DNA from: Myotis daubentonii
Lineage: Eukaryota; Chordata; Mammalia; Chiroptera; Vespertilionidae
Reading direction: 5' to 3'
Assembly (NCBI RefSeq): GCF_963259705.1
Contig: NC_081850.1
Span: 35,015,892-35,079,891, forward strand
DNA: 64,000 nt
Position numbers and translations under genes: made by a program. Below the pieces are notes generated by a model. It was not told the origin of the DNA. It worked only from the letters and a program-made list of their open reading frames with translations, and did no database searches. Below, in pieces: positions 37,128 through 49,545 of this stretch. How positions within the stretch are numbered: position 1 is the first letter of the stretch; every line of letters begins with the position of its first letter.

Positions 37128-38504
37128 TAACTACATTTTTTGGTAACGAATCATGATTTTTTTCTTCTTGGCACTAGAGAGGGAACTAGCAGCTGTCCTT
37201 TGAGTAAAAACACGTTATGTGTGTTGCCTTTCTCTCTCATGAGACTCCTATTTAGTTGGGTGTTATAATTTTCAGAGGCGGACAGAAATTTGGATGGTAA
37301 GCAACTTACCTATGCCACAGCTAGTTAAGTAATAGAGGAAACATCCAGAGTTATATCCAATTCACTGCAAAGTTGGTATTCACTCAACATTTAATCATGA
37401 AATAAATCCTTGAATTCATTAAGGACTATTGAGATTTTAAAGATTTTTTTTGTGGCAGTTTCTCTTGCCCTCAATTTACTTAATTTCTGTTCACTACTTT
37501 TTTGGGTTCCCTGAGCCAATTTTAAGGTTTAGCACCCAATATAATTCAAATAATTGGGGGCCACTGACTGGAAAAAGTTTCACATGGAATATCCCTAAGG
37601 GTCTCAAAAATTTAGCTTTGTTGTAAATAAATTTCAACACAGACTCCTTCCGAGCTGATGAGCAGAAGGTGGAAATGATGGTCCTCGCTTCCCGAGGCCC
37701 ATCTTGTCCTGCTGCCCTGGGGCACCCTCCCTTGTGCCAGGTGCCGCTTGTTCTCAATCCAAGGGAGGGAGCTCTGGCCTAAGGTCAGAGCAGCTTTGTT
37801 TTCGTTTCTTTCCTGGCAGGAGAGGAAAGGTGGGTGTGAGAGGGGAGCACAGTGGCTGCCTATGGTAAGGCACTAACTGTACCGCTAAGCATGACAAGGG
37901 GCCATCTCTCATTCTTTCAATTGGGCGGTTTCAGTCCTTTCCCAGAAAGGGATGACCGAGCCATTTTCAGTGATTCAGTTGAGAAAAGGAGAAAGATCTG
38001 AGTGAAAACGTTTTAGAAAAAGCTTGCAATAAGTATCTCAAAAATAAACTTTTATTTAAGTTAAATGTATAGTTCATTGATGAAAGAACAACACTTATCC
38101 ACAGGTCACCAGGCCTGGGTGCACTCCGACATGTACCTCTGGAGTTCTGAAGCTCCTGAGCGTGACAGTTGGGTTGCACGTACAGCACATTTTGGTATTA
38201 AGTGCAATTTTTTAAAGGGCACGATAGTTTCTCCAAAGCCAGTCATCATGTTCAAAGAATTCTTTTCTCCCTGTGTAAACAGAGAAATACCGAGGTCTCT
38301 GGGGGTAGATTCCATAATATCTAAAACCAAGCCCTGGAGTTCAGCACCATCACTCACTGCCACAGTCACAGTTCTTCTGTCTTCTTGGGCAAGACTCTCT
38401 TTATGAAAGTCCTAACATTTAAGGTTTGCTCTCTTACAGCTTGTTTGCCCCAATATTGTACACACAGGAATGATGTCGCATGCCTACAAATTCCTGTAGG
38501 GACT
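37128..38504. other. Intergenic with one unexplained ORF
   Basis: Apart from a MIR remnant, the block 38065-38405 contains an 87-codon minus-strand ORF with mixed amino-acid composition that I could not assign. See findings. Confidence 0.4.
37205..37345 (-). repeat. MIR remnant
   Basis: Antisense MIR-like phrase TTATAATTTTCAGAGGCGGAC followed by CCACAGCTAGTTAAGTAATA. Shorter MIR remnants also lie at about 39005-39120 (sense) and 39500-39620 (antisense). Confidence 0.5.
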
Positions 38505-38519
38505 CCTTCTTTTCTACTT

Positions 38520-38677
38520 TGTTAATCCTCACCCACGGATATTTTTTCCATTGATTTTTAGGGAGAGTGGAAGAAAGAGGGAGGGAAAGACAGGGAGAAA
38601 CATCGTTGTGAGAGAAAAAACCCGGGACCCTTTGATCCATAGGCCGACACTCTATCCACTGAGCCAAACCGGCTAGG
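38520..38677 (-). mobile_element. Ves SINE, internally shortened
   Basis: Minus-strand copy of about 158 bp that lacks the central TGCCTCCTGCA block. Duplicates of CTTCTTTTCTACT flank it (left near 38505-38518, right near 38679-38692). Confidence 0.85.
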
Positions 38678-40593
38678 GCTTTCTTTTCTACTCTGCAATC
38701 TAGTATTCTACTTCTGCTTCACATAGATGGCAAAGGAAAAGAACTGGGACTTCTGGCCTCTTGTTGACAGGTAACCAACAGTTACTCTGTGCTGACCTGG
38801 TGAAGAGCGCTTGCCTTGGACGCTCAGTGCACTGCGCAGTGGAAGCCACCGTAAGGGCCCAGAGACACCCGAGGAAGTGCCGAAGCACCCCAAGGTCAGC
38901 AGCAACAAGGACTCAGCAAACAGACAGTGTGACATCCAACTTCCCCTTGACGCAGTCCTGCCCCTTTTCCTGAGAGCAGATGGCGATAAGCACAGAGGGG
39001 ATGAAATCACATGTTATTTGTAGCCTCAGTTTTCACATTGGAATAATACTTACCGACTCGGGGTGTTGTGAAGATCAAATAAAACACACGAGAGCATTTA
39101 TTTAGTATGTTGTTAAGCATATGGTAAAAAGTTTAGGGAGACTGCAAATATTTGTTTCCATGTCTCGGGCAGTAAAGTCAAAAGGCTGAGGCAGAACCAT
39201 CCCAACTGTTTCTGGGATTAAAACCACGCAGTCCTTTAAGCCTTTCTAACTACACAAAAGTGATATCACACTTGCATTTCAGACTTCGATCTCATTGGGC
39301 AGGTGTAGTGGAAAACACTTGGGTGAAGGTGTAATGCGTGTTACCCTCTATATTGATTCATTACCTATATCTCTCACTGGTAAAGGCGCTTCTCAGTTTC
39401 TAGACTGTGTCACAACACATGCAAAGAGAGGCATATCATTGAAAGTGATGTTTAGCAGTGATATCTGCCCTGCACCTACTAAATGACAGAGGCTGCGCTG
39501 AGCACTTTGTGTGCATTCTCACTTAATCCTGACCCTGTCGCAGAAGACAGTCCCATCGTCTCTATTTAGAGAGAAAATTAGTAACTTCCCTGAGGTACCA
39601 CCTGCAACACTGATGCAGAAGTCAGTGCTGCCAATCTCCTCACTTTTCCCTTGAGCACAGTGAAGAAAAAACATCTATGATGTGTCACAGAGTCACCTGC
39701 AGAGCTGGCACCCCTACCCTCAGCCTCAGTGAGCACAGATGGAAAGAGGTTTATGGGGGATTGTCAGCCAGTGGTCCCAGTTTGCTCCTGTTTCCCTGGT
39801 GAGCCAGCCTCAAAAATGTGAAACAGATTCAGGAGATAATAGAGAGATGGACCATGACTGTAATCTGTTTCTTAGTAGCTTATCTGTGGACCCCCAAATT
39901 TCAGACAGGACCTCTCTGCTAACTCACATTCAGCTTTTCTTGTGTGAAAGTACACGGGCATGAGGAATGTGCAAAGAAGGTCGATGACCTTTCACATGAA
40001 GCTGAAAAGCTTCTATGCTTGATTTGAGAGAAATGAGCCCCCAGAATAAGCCCTTGTTCAATCTTTATATACACTCCCCCTGTATTTGGAAATAAGAACC
40101 CTTTGCAGACTTTTACTACTTTTATGTATTCCTAAACTTCTACAATGAGATTCATGATATGCCTAAAACAGGGACATACCATTCTCAGTTTTCCCAAAGA
40201 GTAAGGCTGAACACTTGATTATGTAACTGAAGGGCTCAAATTCAGTGTATATGATTTTTGTTTGTTTTGTGAGTTTCCCCACCATTACAAGGATTCTAGT
40301 TTCCTTGGATACAAAATAATAAGCTGCTTCCCTAGGTAAGAATTCTAGGAAACCACTCCATTTAGACTACCTGGAACAGGAGTACATCCCACCAGAATTT
40401 TTTGGTTGGGGTGAAGATAGTTAAAACATTACGCTTTAAAGTCTCCCATTTCCAAGTGTGAACTGAAGAGTTAGTCCTTGAAATGTCCTATAGTTTTTCT
40501 ATTTAAAGCCTGTCTTCTTCTTCTTCTTCTTTTTTTTTGAGAACTATCTGACTTGGATAAAAGGAACAGAAGTGAGAGCCAAAGTGGAAGCCT

Positions 40594-40604
40594 TACTACT
40601 ACTG

Positions 40605-40656
<52 letters not shown>

Positions 40657-40665
40657 TTCTACTAT
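40594..40665 (+). repeat. CTA trinucleotide repeat
   Basis: About 72 bp of CTA repeats with one GCT and a few TTC interruptions. It lies about 2.2 kb downstream of the VLDLR stop. Confidence 0.95.
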
Positions 40666-41574
40666 TTCCTTGTGTTCCCATCAAGAACAGAAAAAAGGCT
40701 TGAAAGTTATACGAAAACTTTAAGATAGCTGTAAGAATGTTTTCAGGGAGCTGGTTGAACAGCTGGGATTATCTCTCACCAAATAGATAGCTTGCAAAGG
40801 CCACTTAACAAACATTTGCATTCAGGGACTTGACTGAATTTCTTTGCCAGGGGCCACAAAATTGTTTATTCCTTTCATCAATCTTAATAGAAATTCTTAG
40901 TGTCTGGAGGACCCACTTTCGGCGAATTTGTGTGACAGGCTGATTTAACTCCAAGCATCCCCTTTTAGTGTTTACAAAGATTCACATTTTACCTCTTAAT
41001 TTTCATCTTCTACAATAAATTCTAGAGACGTAGCAAACTGACCCCAATACATCTCACAGAGGATCCTTGATGTTCTCGTTTGGGTATGGAAGCCCAAGGC
41101 TCTGGTCGCTCATCAATGACTATCACATGCTGAACTGACTGGGGATATATAACTCTCCTTAGTTCAATAGAAATATCTGGCTATTTAATTTCTTCAAATG
41201 AGTTTGTTCCTCTTAAGTTAAAGTTTCTGTCCTTGGCTACTTACTGAGGAGGGCAAGATAAAAGAATGAGATGTTTTTGACTCTTTGAAGGTTGAAAAAT
41301 GGAACTTAGCACCTGAAGGAACACACTAGGGACTTGAATCCAAGAGAAGATAATGGAGAATAATACTTTGTTCTTAAAAATGATGACTTTGGGCCTTATA
41401 GTTGACTAATACTATATAATACTTGTAACATTGGTATCATTAAGCTTCTTCTTCTACCTAAAATCTGCTTTTCATACTAAATGTTTTAGAAGTTGTCCAT
41501 GGAAGGAATCCATCCTATGCCAGCTAGACTGAAAAATTAGGAGATGTTACAGATTCTTCACGAAATAACATGAG

Positions 41575-41733
41575 AACAGTGATTTTCAAACATTAGTTTA
41601 CATCATCACCTGAAGGGCTTGTGAAAACACATATTCCTGGACCCCACCTCCAGAGCTTCTGACCTAGCGTTTTTAGCAAGTTCCCAGGTAACAGAGATGC
41701 TAACCTTAACCTCACTGAGAACCGCTACTTTAG
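41575..41733 (+). repeat. MER5A-like hAT remnant
   Basis: GTGATTTTCAAACATTAG, CATCACCTGAAGGGCTTGTG, CCACCTCCAGAGCTTCTGAC and CTCACTGAGAACCGCTAC match the ends and core of MER5A. Confidence 0.75.
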
Positions 41734-42214
41734 ATTGTTCAAGAATGGTACTACTGGTTATTCTTCTTAGCTCTCTTCATGGTAGACTGGTAGACTCATA
41801 AAGGAAGAAAGTCCTTTCCCATGGCTTAGAAGGCACTGGTTCTTGAACTATATATATAATTATAGAACATGGAAAAATGAATTTAATATGAAGAAGCCGA
41901 ATTGATAGAAATCTTAGCATATGTTTCTAGATCAGGAAACAAATTAATAAGAAAAGAAAGTTTCCTCTAAGCAAGAGAAATTCAAGGTACATGCTACCTT
42001 AGCTTTCTTTTCTTTTCTTTTTTTTTTAGAAAATAAATTATTGCAGAGGAAATATTTAGTAGTACCTTGTCCTTTTTGCGTTTGGTTATTAAAAAATAGT
42101 AATATTATAGACTTAATTATACAACTTCAAGACCTATAGCTCATATATTTAGTTAGAACATTTGATACTATTTAGACTGTTTATAGTTTCTCCTAGAGGA
42201 ATAGGCATAAACCA

Positions 42215-42818
42215 TGGTTAAGCTGCTTAGTTTAATTTTTTAGCACTTGGAAAAAAAATGTACAGTAGTTTGAACACTCAGTCTTTGCAAACCTCCATTG
42301 AGGTCAAAGATTTCACTCATAGGTACAAAATTAGTTTACAAATTTTTTGGCAATTTCATCTTAGTAACCCGTTTTATCCTATTGCCATTGTCCCAACCAT
42401 TGAAAAAGTTTACAATAATTTACATAGAAATATTTTCAAAGTGCTTAAGAATAGTGATTGTTCTCTGGGATATTTACAGGTGGCCTATACAATGTATGTA
42501 CAGGTGGTATACACTATAGCACAAGTTTCATTGCTGGAATATGGCTTTCTAGGGAAAGTGCATATTTGGCCAGAGGTGGCAATACTGTCTAGAAATTCAA
42601 GGGTTATAGGGAACCACATCCAAAGCTGAAGCAGAGTGTGGACAGGAAATTTATGAAAGTCATATAAAAACGGTCAAGTACACAAGCTTGATCCACGCAG
42701 ATATCTTGATGTTCTTCCAGGCTGGAGGAAGAAAGAGACTTCAGCTGCTGGCTCGGTTACCATTCCAAATAGGGGAATTATTGGTTTGGATCTCAAAGGT
42801 TGAGACTTGTCTCAGAAG
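42215..42818 (-). other. VLDLR: VLDLR 3' UTR, end uncertain
   Basis: AT-rich non-coding sequence directly after the stop codon. A minus-strand ATTAAA-type signal is present at 42231-42236, which would give a UTR of about 600 nt. No AATAAA was seen closer. A later one (minus strand) lies at 40865-40870, so longer isoforms are possible. The 123-codon plus-strand ORF here has no recognisable product. Confidence 0.45.
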
Positions 42819-42854
42819 TCAAGCTAGATCATCATCTGTGCTTACAATTGATAT
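42819..42854 (-). CDS. VLDLR: VLDLR exon 19, C-terminal codons and stop
   Basis: Eleven codons, ISIVSTDDDLA, and the stop TGA at 42819-42821. The acceptor is CCACAG at 42855-42860. The exon is too short to show as an ORF and was found by looking for the conserved VLDLR C-terminus and the phase-0 acceptor. The 3' UTR continues below 42819. Confidence 0.95.
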   Translation of the reverse strand: MSIVSTDDDLA

Positions 42855-43659
42855 CTGTGGAAAAGAAAAAAATATGGAGTGAGCTTGATCACTCATTGGT
42901 AGCACTTCTAGTCACTAAAATGGACCTTGCTTTTGAGTTGGTCATTCAGAACTCAAAGGTACCTAGAAGGGAAGTCAGATCCAAAATAGTATTGAGTTGT
43001 GTCACTAATGCAGTTTAACTTGAATTTAGCTGCATCTACTTGGTAGAGAGAGGAAATAATGTGACTAATTCTGCATCTTCTACTTAATGATCTTAAGTCC
43101 TGGAGAAAAATATGAATAGACAGACACACGTGTGCCATGAATTGGCTACCATTCTTTGTTTTACCAGAATGTTGGAGAGGGAGTGCTCAGCACTTGTTTT
43201 GTTCAGATTGGTCCCTAAACGAAGGCCAAATACTCCATTTGGGTTTCAACTAAAGAACCAGTGAGTGAAAAACTAGCTCGCTATACCAGGTGGGACAGGA
43301 CACTTCCAAGCATTTGGTAATTTTGGCCCAAAGAATCTTGCTCAATACACTGACTTGAAGCTAACTCTCCTATATATGATATGCTAATTTACTTATTTAA
43401 CAGTTCAAAAAGGAGCTACTTGGTTCATGCAAATATTTACATGTAGTTTCTATAACCCAAAATACCTCCAATAGTATAGTGATGACCTGAAGTTGACTTA
43501 CTTGTCATCCTGTACGGGGCAGGTGCTGGTCAACTGACTGACTTATGTTCTAACAGGCTAGACTGTGTAATCTCTGGTAAATGAAGTATTTGGTGGGTTC
43601 ATGATCCTACTGGCTCTTCCTAGCCCAGACAGTCATAGCTTGAGTTTGAAGTCTCCTTA

Positions 43660-43890
<231 letters not shown>

Positions 43891-44713
43891 TTAGAAGGCA
43901 ACTAAGCAAGGTCTTGTCTCAAAACACAGAAAAAAGATCATGTTCATGAATCCGTAAGCGACATTCCTAAAAGTTTCATGTTCTATGATGCTGAATAACC
44001 AGAAGTTAGAATCTAAATGGGCAGGAGCTTGAAACAAGGTCAGACCAATGGTTAAGTGTTATTCTCTAGACTGGGCAAACGTAGTGTCCAGGGCCCCTTC
44101 CCAGGCGGAACGAATTGAAATTATGGAAGCTTCTGGAGAGCTCTTCAAGGGGTCCTCCTAGTCTAGTGTGTTCGCTAAGCTTGCAATCCAGTAATTTAGG
44201 ATAAAGAGGCCATTATAGTATAGTGCCTTAGCATCCACATACTCAGTAGTAGCTTTATAGGTCCATCTCCTTGGGTTTGAAAATTCTTAACTTTTTAATT
44301 TACTCCCTATACGTCCTAATTCTTCAAGAAAGCATTTGAGCATTGTATCTCCTCTGTGTGAAATACTATATATATCTCCAAGAGAATTAGAACAGTTTTC
44401 TTTACTTAAAGGGACTTACTATGAAATGGAGTATGCCAGACTAACCACTCTGAAGTAGCAAGCTATAAGCACCCTTCATGTAATAGCTGAACATTTATCA
44501 CTGCCAGTCACTGTGGGAAGGATACCACCGAAGAGAAAGGCATGGACTCTCAACTCAGTGTGCCATGTTGGGGAGGGAGTAAAATGTAATTCAGTATCAT
44601 GAGAGCTATGAAAGTACAAGGGGCCATGGGAAGTATGTCTCTAGATGAACTACAAATGCCCATCTGGTATCTAAGAAGTTCATGGGCTCCACATATATAA
44701 AGAATCGACTTAC

Positions 44714-44794
44714 AGAGGGGAAGGATGGCCCACGCAGCAGAAGTCCCTTTTGGGGGAACACTGACCTCCGATACTGCTGTGGTCACGTTGATCC
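44714..44794 (-). CDS. VLDLR: VLDLR exon 17, stalk and start of TM helix
   Basis: 81 bp, phase 1-1, residues 779-805. It encodes [17 protein letters not shown] followed by [10 protein letters not shown], the first half of the transmembrane helix. The acceptor is CTATAG and the donor is GTAAGT. NVT is a possible N-glycosylation sequon. Confidence 0.97.
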
Positions 44795-45169
44795 CTATAG
44801 GCGGATAAAAAGAACCAGTTTAGAAGAATCTGAACTCAGACTTGGAAATGCACCCATCTCGTGGAGAGCCTCATACCCTTGCATCCATCACGATGCTCAG
44901 TATCTACTATGATTGTATAGCAGCAACAACTGATCTAGAAGTATTTGAGAGTCACATGCTGTTATAGCCATTTCATTAACATTTCTGTAACACAGTCCTT
45001 AATAAGTCAGGTCAGACTAAGACTCGAAGCTTCTTAGTCTTTGTAGTTTAAAAGTAGGTTACCAATCGGGGCAGAGCTAGTAGTTAAAGGCTGTATTAAT
45101 TATTTAAGTAATAGATACAAAGTGTGGCTGTTAGTTGAGATTAACAGTTTGCAGTACTGAACCCAATAC

Positions 45170-45253
45170 CTCCAGGAACTAGTCCACTAGTTGGTGAAAT
45201 TTCTGTTGTGTTGGTATCTTTTGTCTCACTGTAAGCCATAGTAGTTGCAGTAC
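45170..45253 (-). CDS. VLDLR: VLDLR exon 16, O-linked sugar domain (cassette)
   Basis: 84 bp, phase 1-1, residues 751-778. It encodes a Thr/Ser-rich stretch ([19 protein letters not shown]). The acceptor is TTTCAG-like (AATTCAG) and the donor is GTATTG, which is weaker than its neighbours. In mammals this exon is alternatively spliced to give type I (with) and type II (without) receptors. Its length and phase are intact here, so both forms are possible. Confidence 0.96.
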
Positions 45254-45560
45254 CTGAATTATAAAAACCAAGAACCTGGTTAATGCCAAGGTTCCAGAGT
45301 GTCTAGTTGTTTAGTCCAGATTAGCCCTGGCTAGGTTATTTTAATACCACGGGAAACAGACAAATCACTGCTGAACTAAGTTGCATGGTGGATGTATCAA
45401 AACTGGGAGAAACAGCAGTCTTCGGACAAAACCAGACACATGAGACTTTAGGCAGAAGAGCAAGCATTTGAAAGTTGACAATTTAAAAAGACACACAGCC
45501 ACACTTCATGACCCCTCTAAGCAATGTCCAGGTTCCTGAAAGTTACAAAAAAAGCCTGTG

Positions 45561-45701
45561 AGCCCGGCAGCAGTGGTTCAGTGGTTGAACCAGGAGGTCA
45601 CTGTTCGATTCCCAGTCAGGGCACATGCCTGGGTTGTGGGTTTGATACCCCAATAGGGGGCATGCAGGAGGCAGCCAATCAATGGTTCACTTTCATCATT
45701 G

Positions 45702-45770
<69 letters not shown>

Positions 45771-45818
45771 TCCCTTCCTCTCTGAAATCAATCAATAAAA
45801 ATATATTTTTAAAAAAGA
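45561..45818 (+). mobile_element. Ves SINE with CT microsatellite, VLDLR intron 15
   Basis: Plus-strand copy, antisense to VLDLR, starting AGCCCGGCAGCAGTGGTTCA. It contains a (CT)n run of about 65 bp (45707-45774) and an A-rich tail. Confidence 0.9.
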
Positions 45819-46423
45819 AATGCTCTTGAAAACAGATGACCAGGAATACTAGTCTTACCCCAGATTGTCTTGCAACTACTTTCTCAATAAATGGAGCTAG
45901 TCCCTGAAGGGACTCGGGATTAAACTAATAAAAACCTCACTATATGAGCTCCTTGCTTACAACTTGTGAGTTGAATTTGCCACTTAACCAAAATCTAAGA
46001 ACAGAAGACTAAAAATGTAAGTTTAAGTGTGAGTTTAAGATAGTGTCACGCACTGGGGCTATGAGGTTTCCTGTAACCATAACCTTCTTTGTGCATAATT
46101 TCTGGCCTCTCTCTTCAGAGGAAATGTTAAGGCTTTGTTCTGTTATCTGCACGTTGCCTAGCTCAGTGTTGTTATGGGACTAATCAGTAAGAGGCCTGTT
46201 AATACTTTGACAAAAGTGTCACTTATAGACTCATCTGATGTTGAAATGAGTAAAAAGTCAACTCTGAAGTAAAACCATGAGTACCTGGTAGGCAATAGTA
46301 CCAGGCTATTCCTAGAGTTAGTTAAAACAGAATTCTTAAAATCCAGGCTAGTTTTCATAGCTAGTGTCTTATTCTATAGCCTGTTGTATGTCTGGCTAGT
46401 GGATGGAAAGTAAAAAGTCTTAC

Positions 46424-46570
46424 TTTGGCACTCCCGGCCATTTGCCCGTAGGTTGAACCCATTGGGACAGGAACACGTGTATTTTGGGGAGTGATCATTA
46501 ATCTGTGGTGCTGGCAGACATAGGTATTCACATCCTCCATTCTCCATGTCTTCTTCACACCAATTTTTAC
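46424..46570 (-). CDS. VLDLR: VLDLR exon 15, EGF-C
   Basis: 147 bp, phase 1-1, residues 702-750. It encodes the third EGF-like module ([17 protein letters not shown], then [17 protein letters not shown]). The acceptor is GAACAG and the donor is GTAAGA. The end of the module ([11 protein letters not shown]) differs from the human segment as I remember it, but all cysteines are present. Confidence 0.96.
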
Positions 46571-47019
46571 CTGTTCAGACACAAAAATCCTTTAAAAGAA
46601 GTACGCCAGAGCCTGTTATATACACAAAGTCCTGTTCTAGGTGCTGAAGACATGAATCCTTGGCCCCAAGGAGTTTAAACTTGTCTACTCAGCCTAACCT
46701 TCCAGTTAAACCAATACCAGTGAAGACTAAATATAAGAGTACAGACAGCATGCTCTAAGGACACCAGAGATCCAAAGAAACTTCTTGGAAGTAGAACAAG
46801 AGTTATGCCTTAAACAGATGGATGCTGAGGGAGTAGGTGGAGAATGGAGGTGAGTGACCAGGAGTGGCACTAATTACTGGTCCAAAGCTCATACTGAAGG
46901 CTCTGAGGAAGGAGATAAGCATGTTCTCCAGGCTTTATCATGCCTTGTTCCCACAAAGTGGAAGGCACCCTACTATATGGACGTTTAAGAGTTTCGTTCA
47001 TTCATTTTTATGCATATAA

Positions 47020-48190
47020 CACCCCTCCACACATACACACACAACATACACACACAGTTCACCTAATCAGCCTTCCTCTCTCAAGCTCCTGGTAACCACT
47101 AATCTGTTTATTATTTGTACTAGAGGCCTGGTGCATGAAATTAGTGCACTGGGGGGGGGGCGGTCCCTCAGTCTGGCCTATGACCTCTTGCAGTCCGGGA
47201 GCCCTCGGGGGATGTCCGACTGCCACAGAGGCAGGAGAGGCTCCCACCACTGCTGCTGCGCTCGCCAGCCATGAGCCTGGCTTCTGGCTGAGTGGTGTGC
47301 CCCCTATAGGAGCACACTGACTAACAGGGGGCAGCTCCTGCATTGAGCGTCTGCCCCCTGGTGGTCAGTGCGCACCATAGCAACCGATCATTAGGCCATT
47401 CGGTCGATTTGCATATTAGCCTTTTATTATATTATATAGGATAGTTTCCCCTTCTTCAAGGTGTTATATAAATGTAGTTACACAGTTCTTTTCAAACTCT
47501 CTTCTTTCATTTATCAATATTAAGAGTTATGAAGTGTACCTCATTATAGCTTAGTCATTGTATTTCCCTAATGACTAAGGGTTTTGAACATCTTTTCATG
47601 TACTTATTGGACATGTAGAGCTTCTTTGGAGAAATGCCTATTCAAATAATTTATCCATTTTTAATTTTTTATATTATTTTCCCCTTTTACCCTCATTTAC
47701 CCCCTTCTCTGCACTATTGTCTGTCCATGGATTATGCATATATGCATGTAAGTTTTTTGATTAATCTACCCCCCTCCCCAACCTCCCCTTTCCCTCTGAG
47801 ATTTGTCAGTCTGTTCCATGCTTTTATGTCTCTGGATCTATTTTATTCATCATTTTATTTTGTGCATTAGATTCCATATTTAAGAGAGATCATGTGATAC
47901 CTGTCTTTTTCTGACTTGCTTATTTTGCCGAGCATAATACTCTCCAGGTCCCTCCATGCTACCTCGGATATTTGCTTTTTTATTTTTGAGTTGTAAGAGT
48001 CCTTTATGTATTCTGGGTAATAGATTCTTATTGGCTTTATGGTTTGCAAATATTTTCTCCCATTCTGGGGTTGCCTTTTCACTTTTTTGATGGTATACTT
48101 GGAAACACAAAATTTTTAAAAATTCTGATGAAGTTCTATTTATCTATTTCTTCTGTCACTTGTGCTTTTGGTATCATATATTAGAAACCA
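47020..48190 (-). mobile_element. L1 fragments (antisense), VLDLR intron 14
   Basis: Antisense L1 remnants (CTGGTAACCACTAATCTGTT, GTCTGTTCCATGC, AGCATAATACTCTCCAGGTC, TTGGCTTTATGGTTTGCAAA), interrupted by the Helitron at 47120-47441. Same transcriptional direction as VLDLR. Confidence 0.7.
47120..47441 (-). mobile_element. HeliBat-type Helitron in VLDLR intron 14
   Basis: 322 bp on the minus strand, so in the same orientation as VLDLR. CTAG is at 47120-47123, the hairpin GTGCACTAATTTCATGCAC is adjacent, and the TC start is at 47440-47441. Flanked by A and T. Contains a G10 run near 47151. Confidence 0.92.
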
Positions 48191-48552
48191 TTAACTCAAG
48201 GACATGAAGATTTACTCCTAAGTTCTCTCTCTTTTTTTAAATGAATGTGCATTAGGGTCACTTGAGAAACTGGGAGCATTTTATTCTATGGATTCTAATG
48301 CTCAGTCTTTTTCAAACTTATATCTCCAGGGCCTAGAACTGTACCTGTCACCTAATAGATTTTTAAAAAATTATTCCCATTTCATAGCCCCTCCCCTTTG
48401 GGAACTAAGCTTGTTCTCTTCTGTATCTCTGGGTCTGTTTCTGTTTATTCATTTATTTTGTTTTTTAGATTCCACATATGTATAAATGAAATAATATGGT
48501 ATTTGTCTTTCTCTGTCTGACTTACTTCATTTAATCCTAATACCCTCTAGGT

Positions 48553-48765
48553 CAGCCATGGGCAAACTACGGCCCGCGGGCCGGATCCGGCCCGTTTGAA
48601 ATGAATAAAACTAAAAAAAAAAAGACCGTACCCTTTTATGTAATGATGTTTACTTTGAATTTATATTAGTTCACACAACCACTCCATCCATGCTTTTGTT
48701 CCGGCCCTCCGGTCCAGTTTAAGAACCCATTGTGGCCCTCAAGTCAAAAAGTTTGCCCACCCCTG
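48553..48765 (-). mobile_element. Non-autonomous hAT element, copy 3
   Basis: 213 bp, opposite orientation to copy 1. It has an exact 8-bp target duplication, CTCTAGGT, at 48545-48552 and 48766-48773, splitting an L1 motif. It lies in VLDLR intron 14. Confidence 0.92.
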
Positions 48766-49285
48766 CTCTAGGTCCATCCATATTGTTGCAAACAGGAAAA
48801 TTTCATTCTAATTTATTACTCAATAATATTCCATTGATGTCCATTCATTTATGGACATCTAGGTTGCTTCCATATTTTGGCTAGTACTAGTAATGCTGCA
48901 ATGAACATAGGGGTTCATATATCTTTTTGAATTAGAATTTTTGTTTTCTTCAGGTAAATACTCAGAAGTGGAATTCTGGATCATATGAAAGTTCTATTTT
49001 TAATTTTTTTGAGGAATCTCCATATTGTTTTCCATATGGCTGTACTAATTTACAATCCCACCAACAGTGCATGAGGGTTCCCTTTTGAGTACATCATCAC
49101 CAACACTTGTTGTTTGTTGATTTATTGGTGATAGCCATCTGACAGTGGTGTGAGGTGATGACTCACTGTGACTTTTATTTGCATTTCCCTGGTGATTAGT
49201 GACATTGAGCATCTTTTCATATGTCTGTTGGCCACTTGTATGTTGTCTTGGGAGAAATATCAATTCAGGCAGGTCCTCTGCCCAT

Positions 49286-49545
49286 GTTGTTGTTGTTGTT
49301 GTTGTTTTAATCCTCGCCCAAGATATTTTCCCATTGATTTTTAGGGAGAATTGAAAAGAGAGGGAAAGACAGAAACATCAATGTGAGAGAAACACATCAA
49401 TTGGTTGCCTCCTGCATGTGCCCCAGCCAGGGCCTGGGCCGGGGAGGAGCCCGCAACCAATGTACATGCCCTTGACTGGAATCGAACCCGGGATCCTTTG
49501 GTCCACAGGCCCACGCTCTATCCACTGAGCTAAACTGGCCAGGGC
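49286..49545 (-). mobile_element. Ves SINE nested in L1, VLDLR intron 14
   Basis: Minus-strand copy with a TGT/TTG-type tail. The duplication CCTCTGCCCAT is at 49275-49285 and 49546-49556. Removing it restores the L1 phrase GCAGGTCCTCTGCCCATTTTT. Confidence 0.93.

Larger units (their letters stand above)
38693..42214. other. Region 3' of VLDLR
   Basis: No gene recognised besides MIR and MER5A remnants and the CTA repeat. It could contain extended VLDLR 3' UTR isoforms. KCNV2, the expected next gene in mammals, is not seen. Confidence 0.5.

Noticed and set aside
42258..42629. 123-codon plus-strand ORF
   Set aside because: It is antisense to the likely VLDLR 3' UTR, AT-rich, and has no motif.
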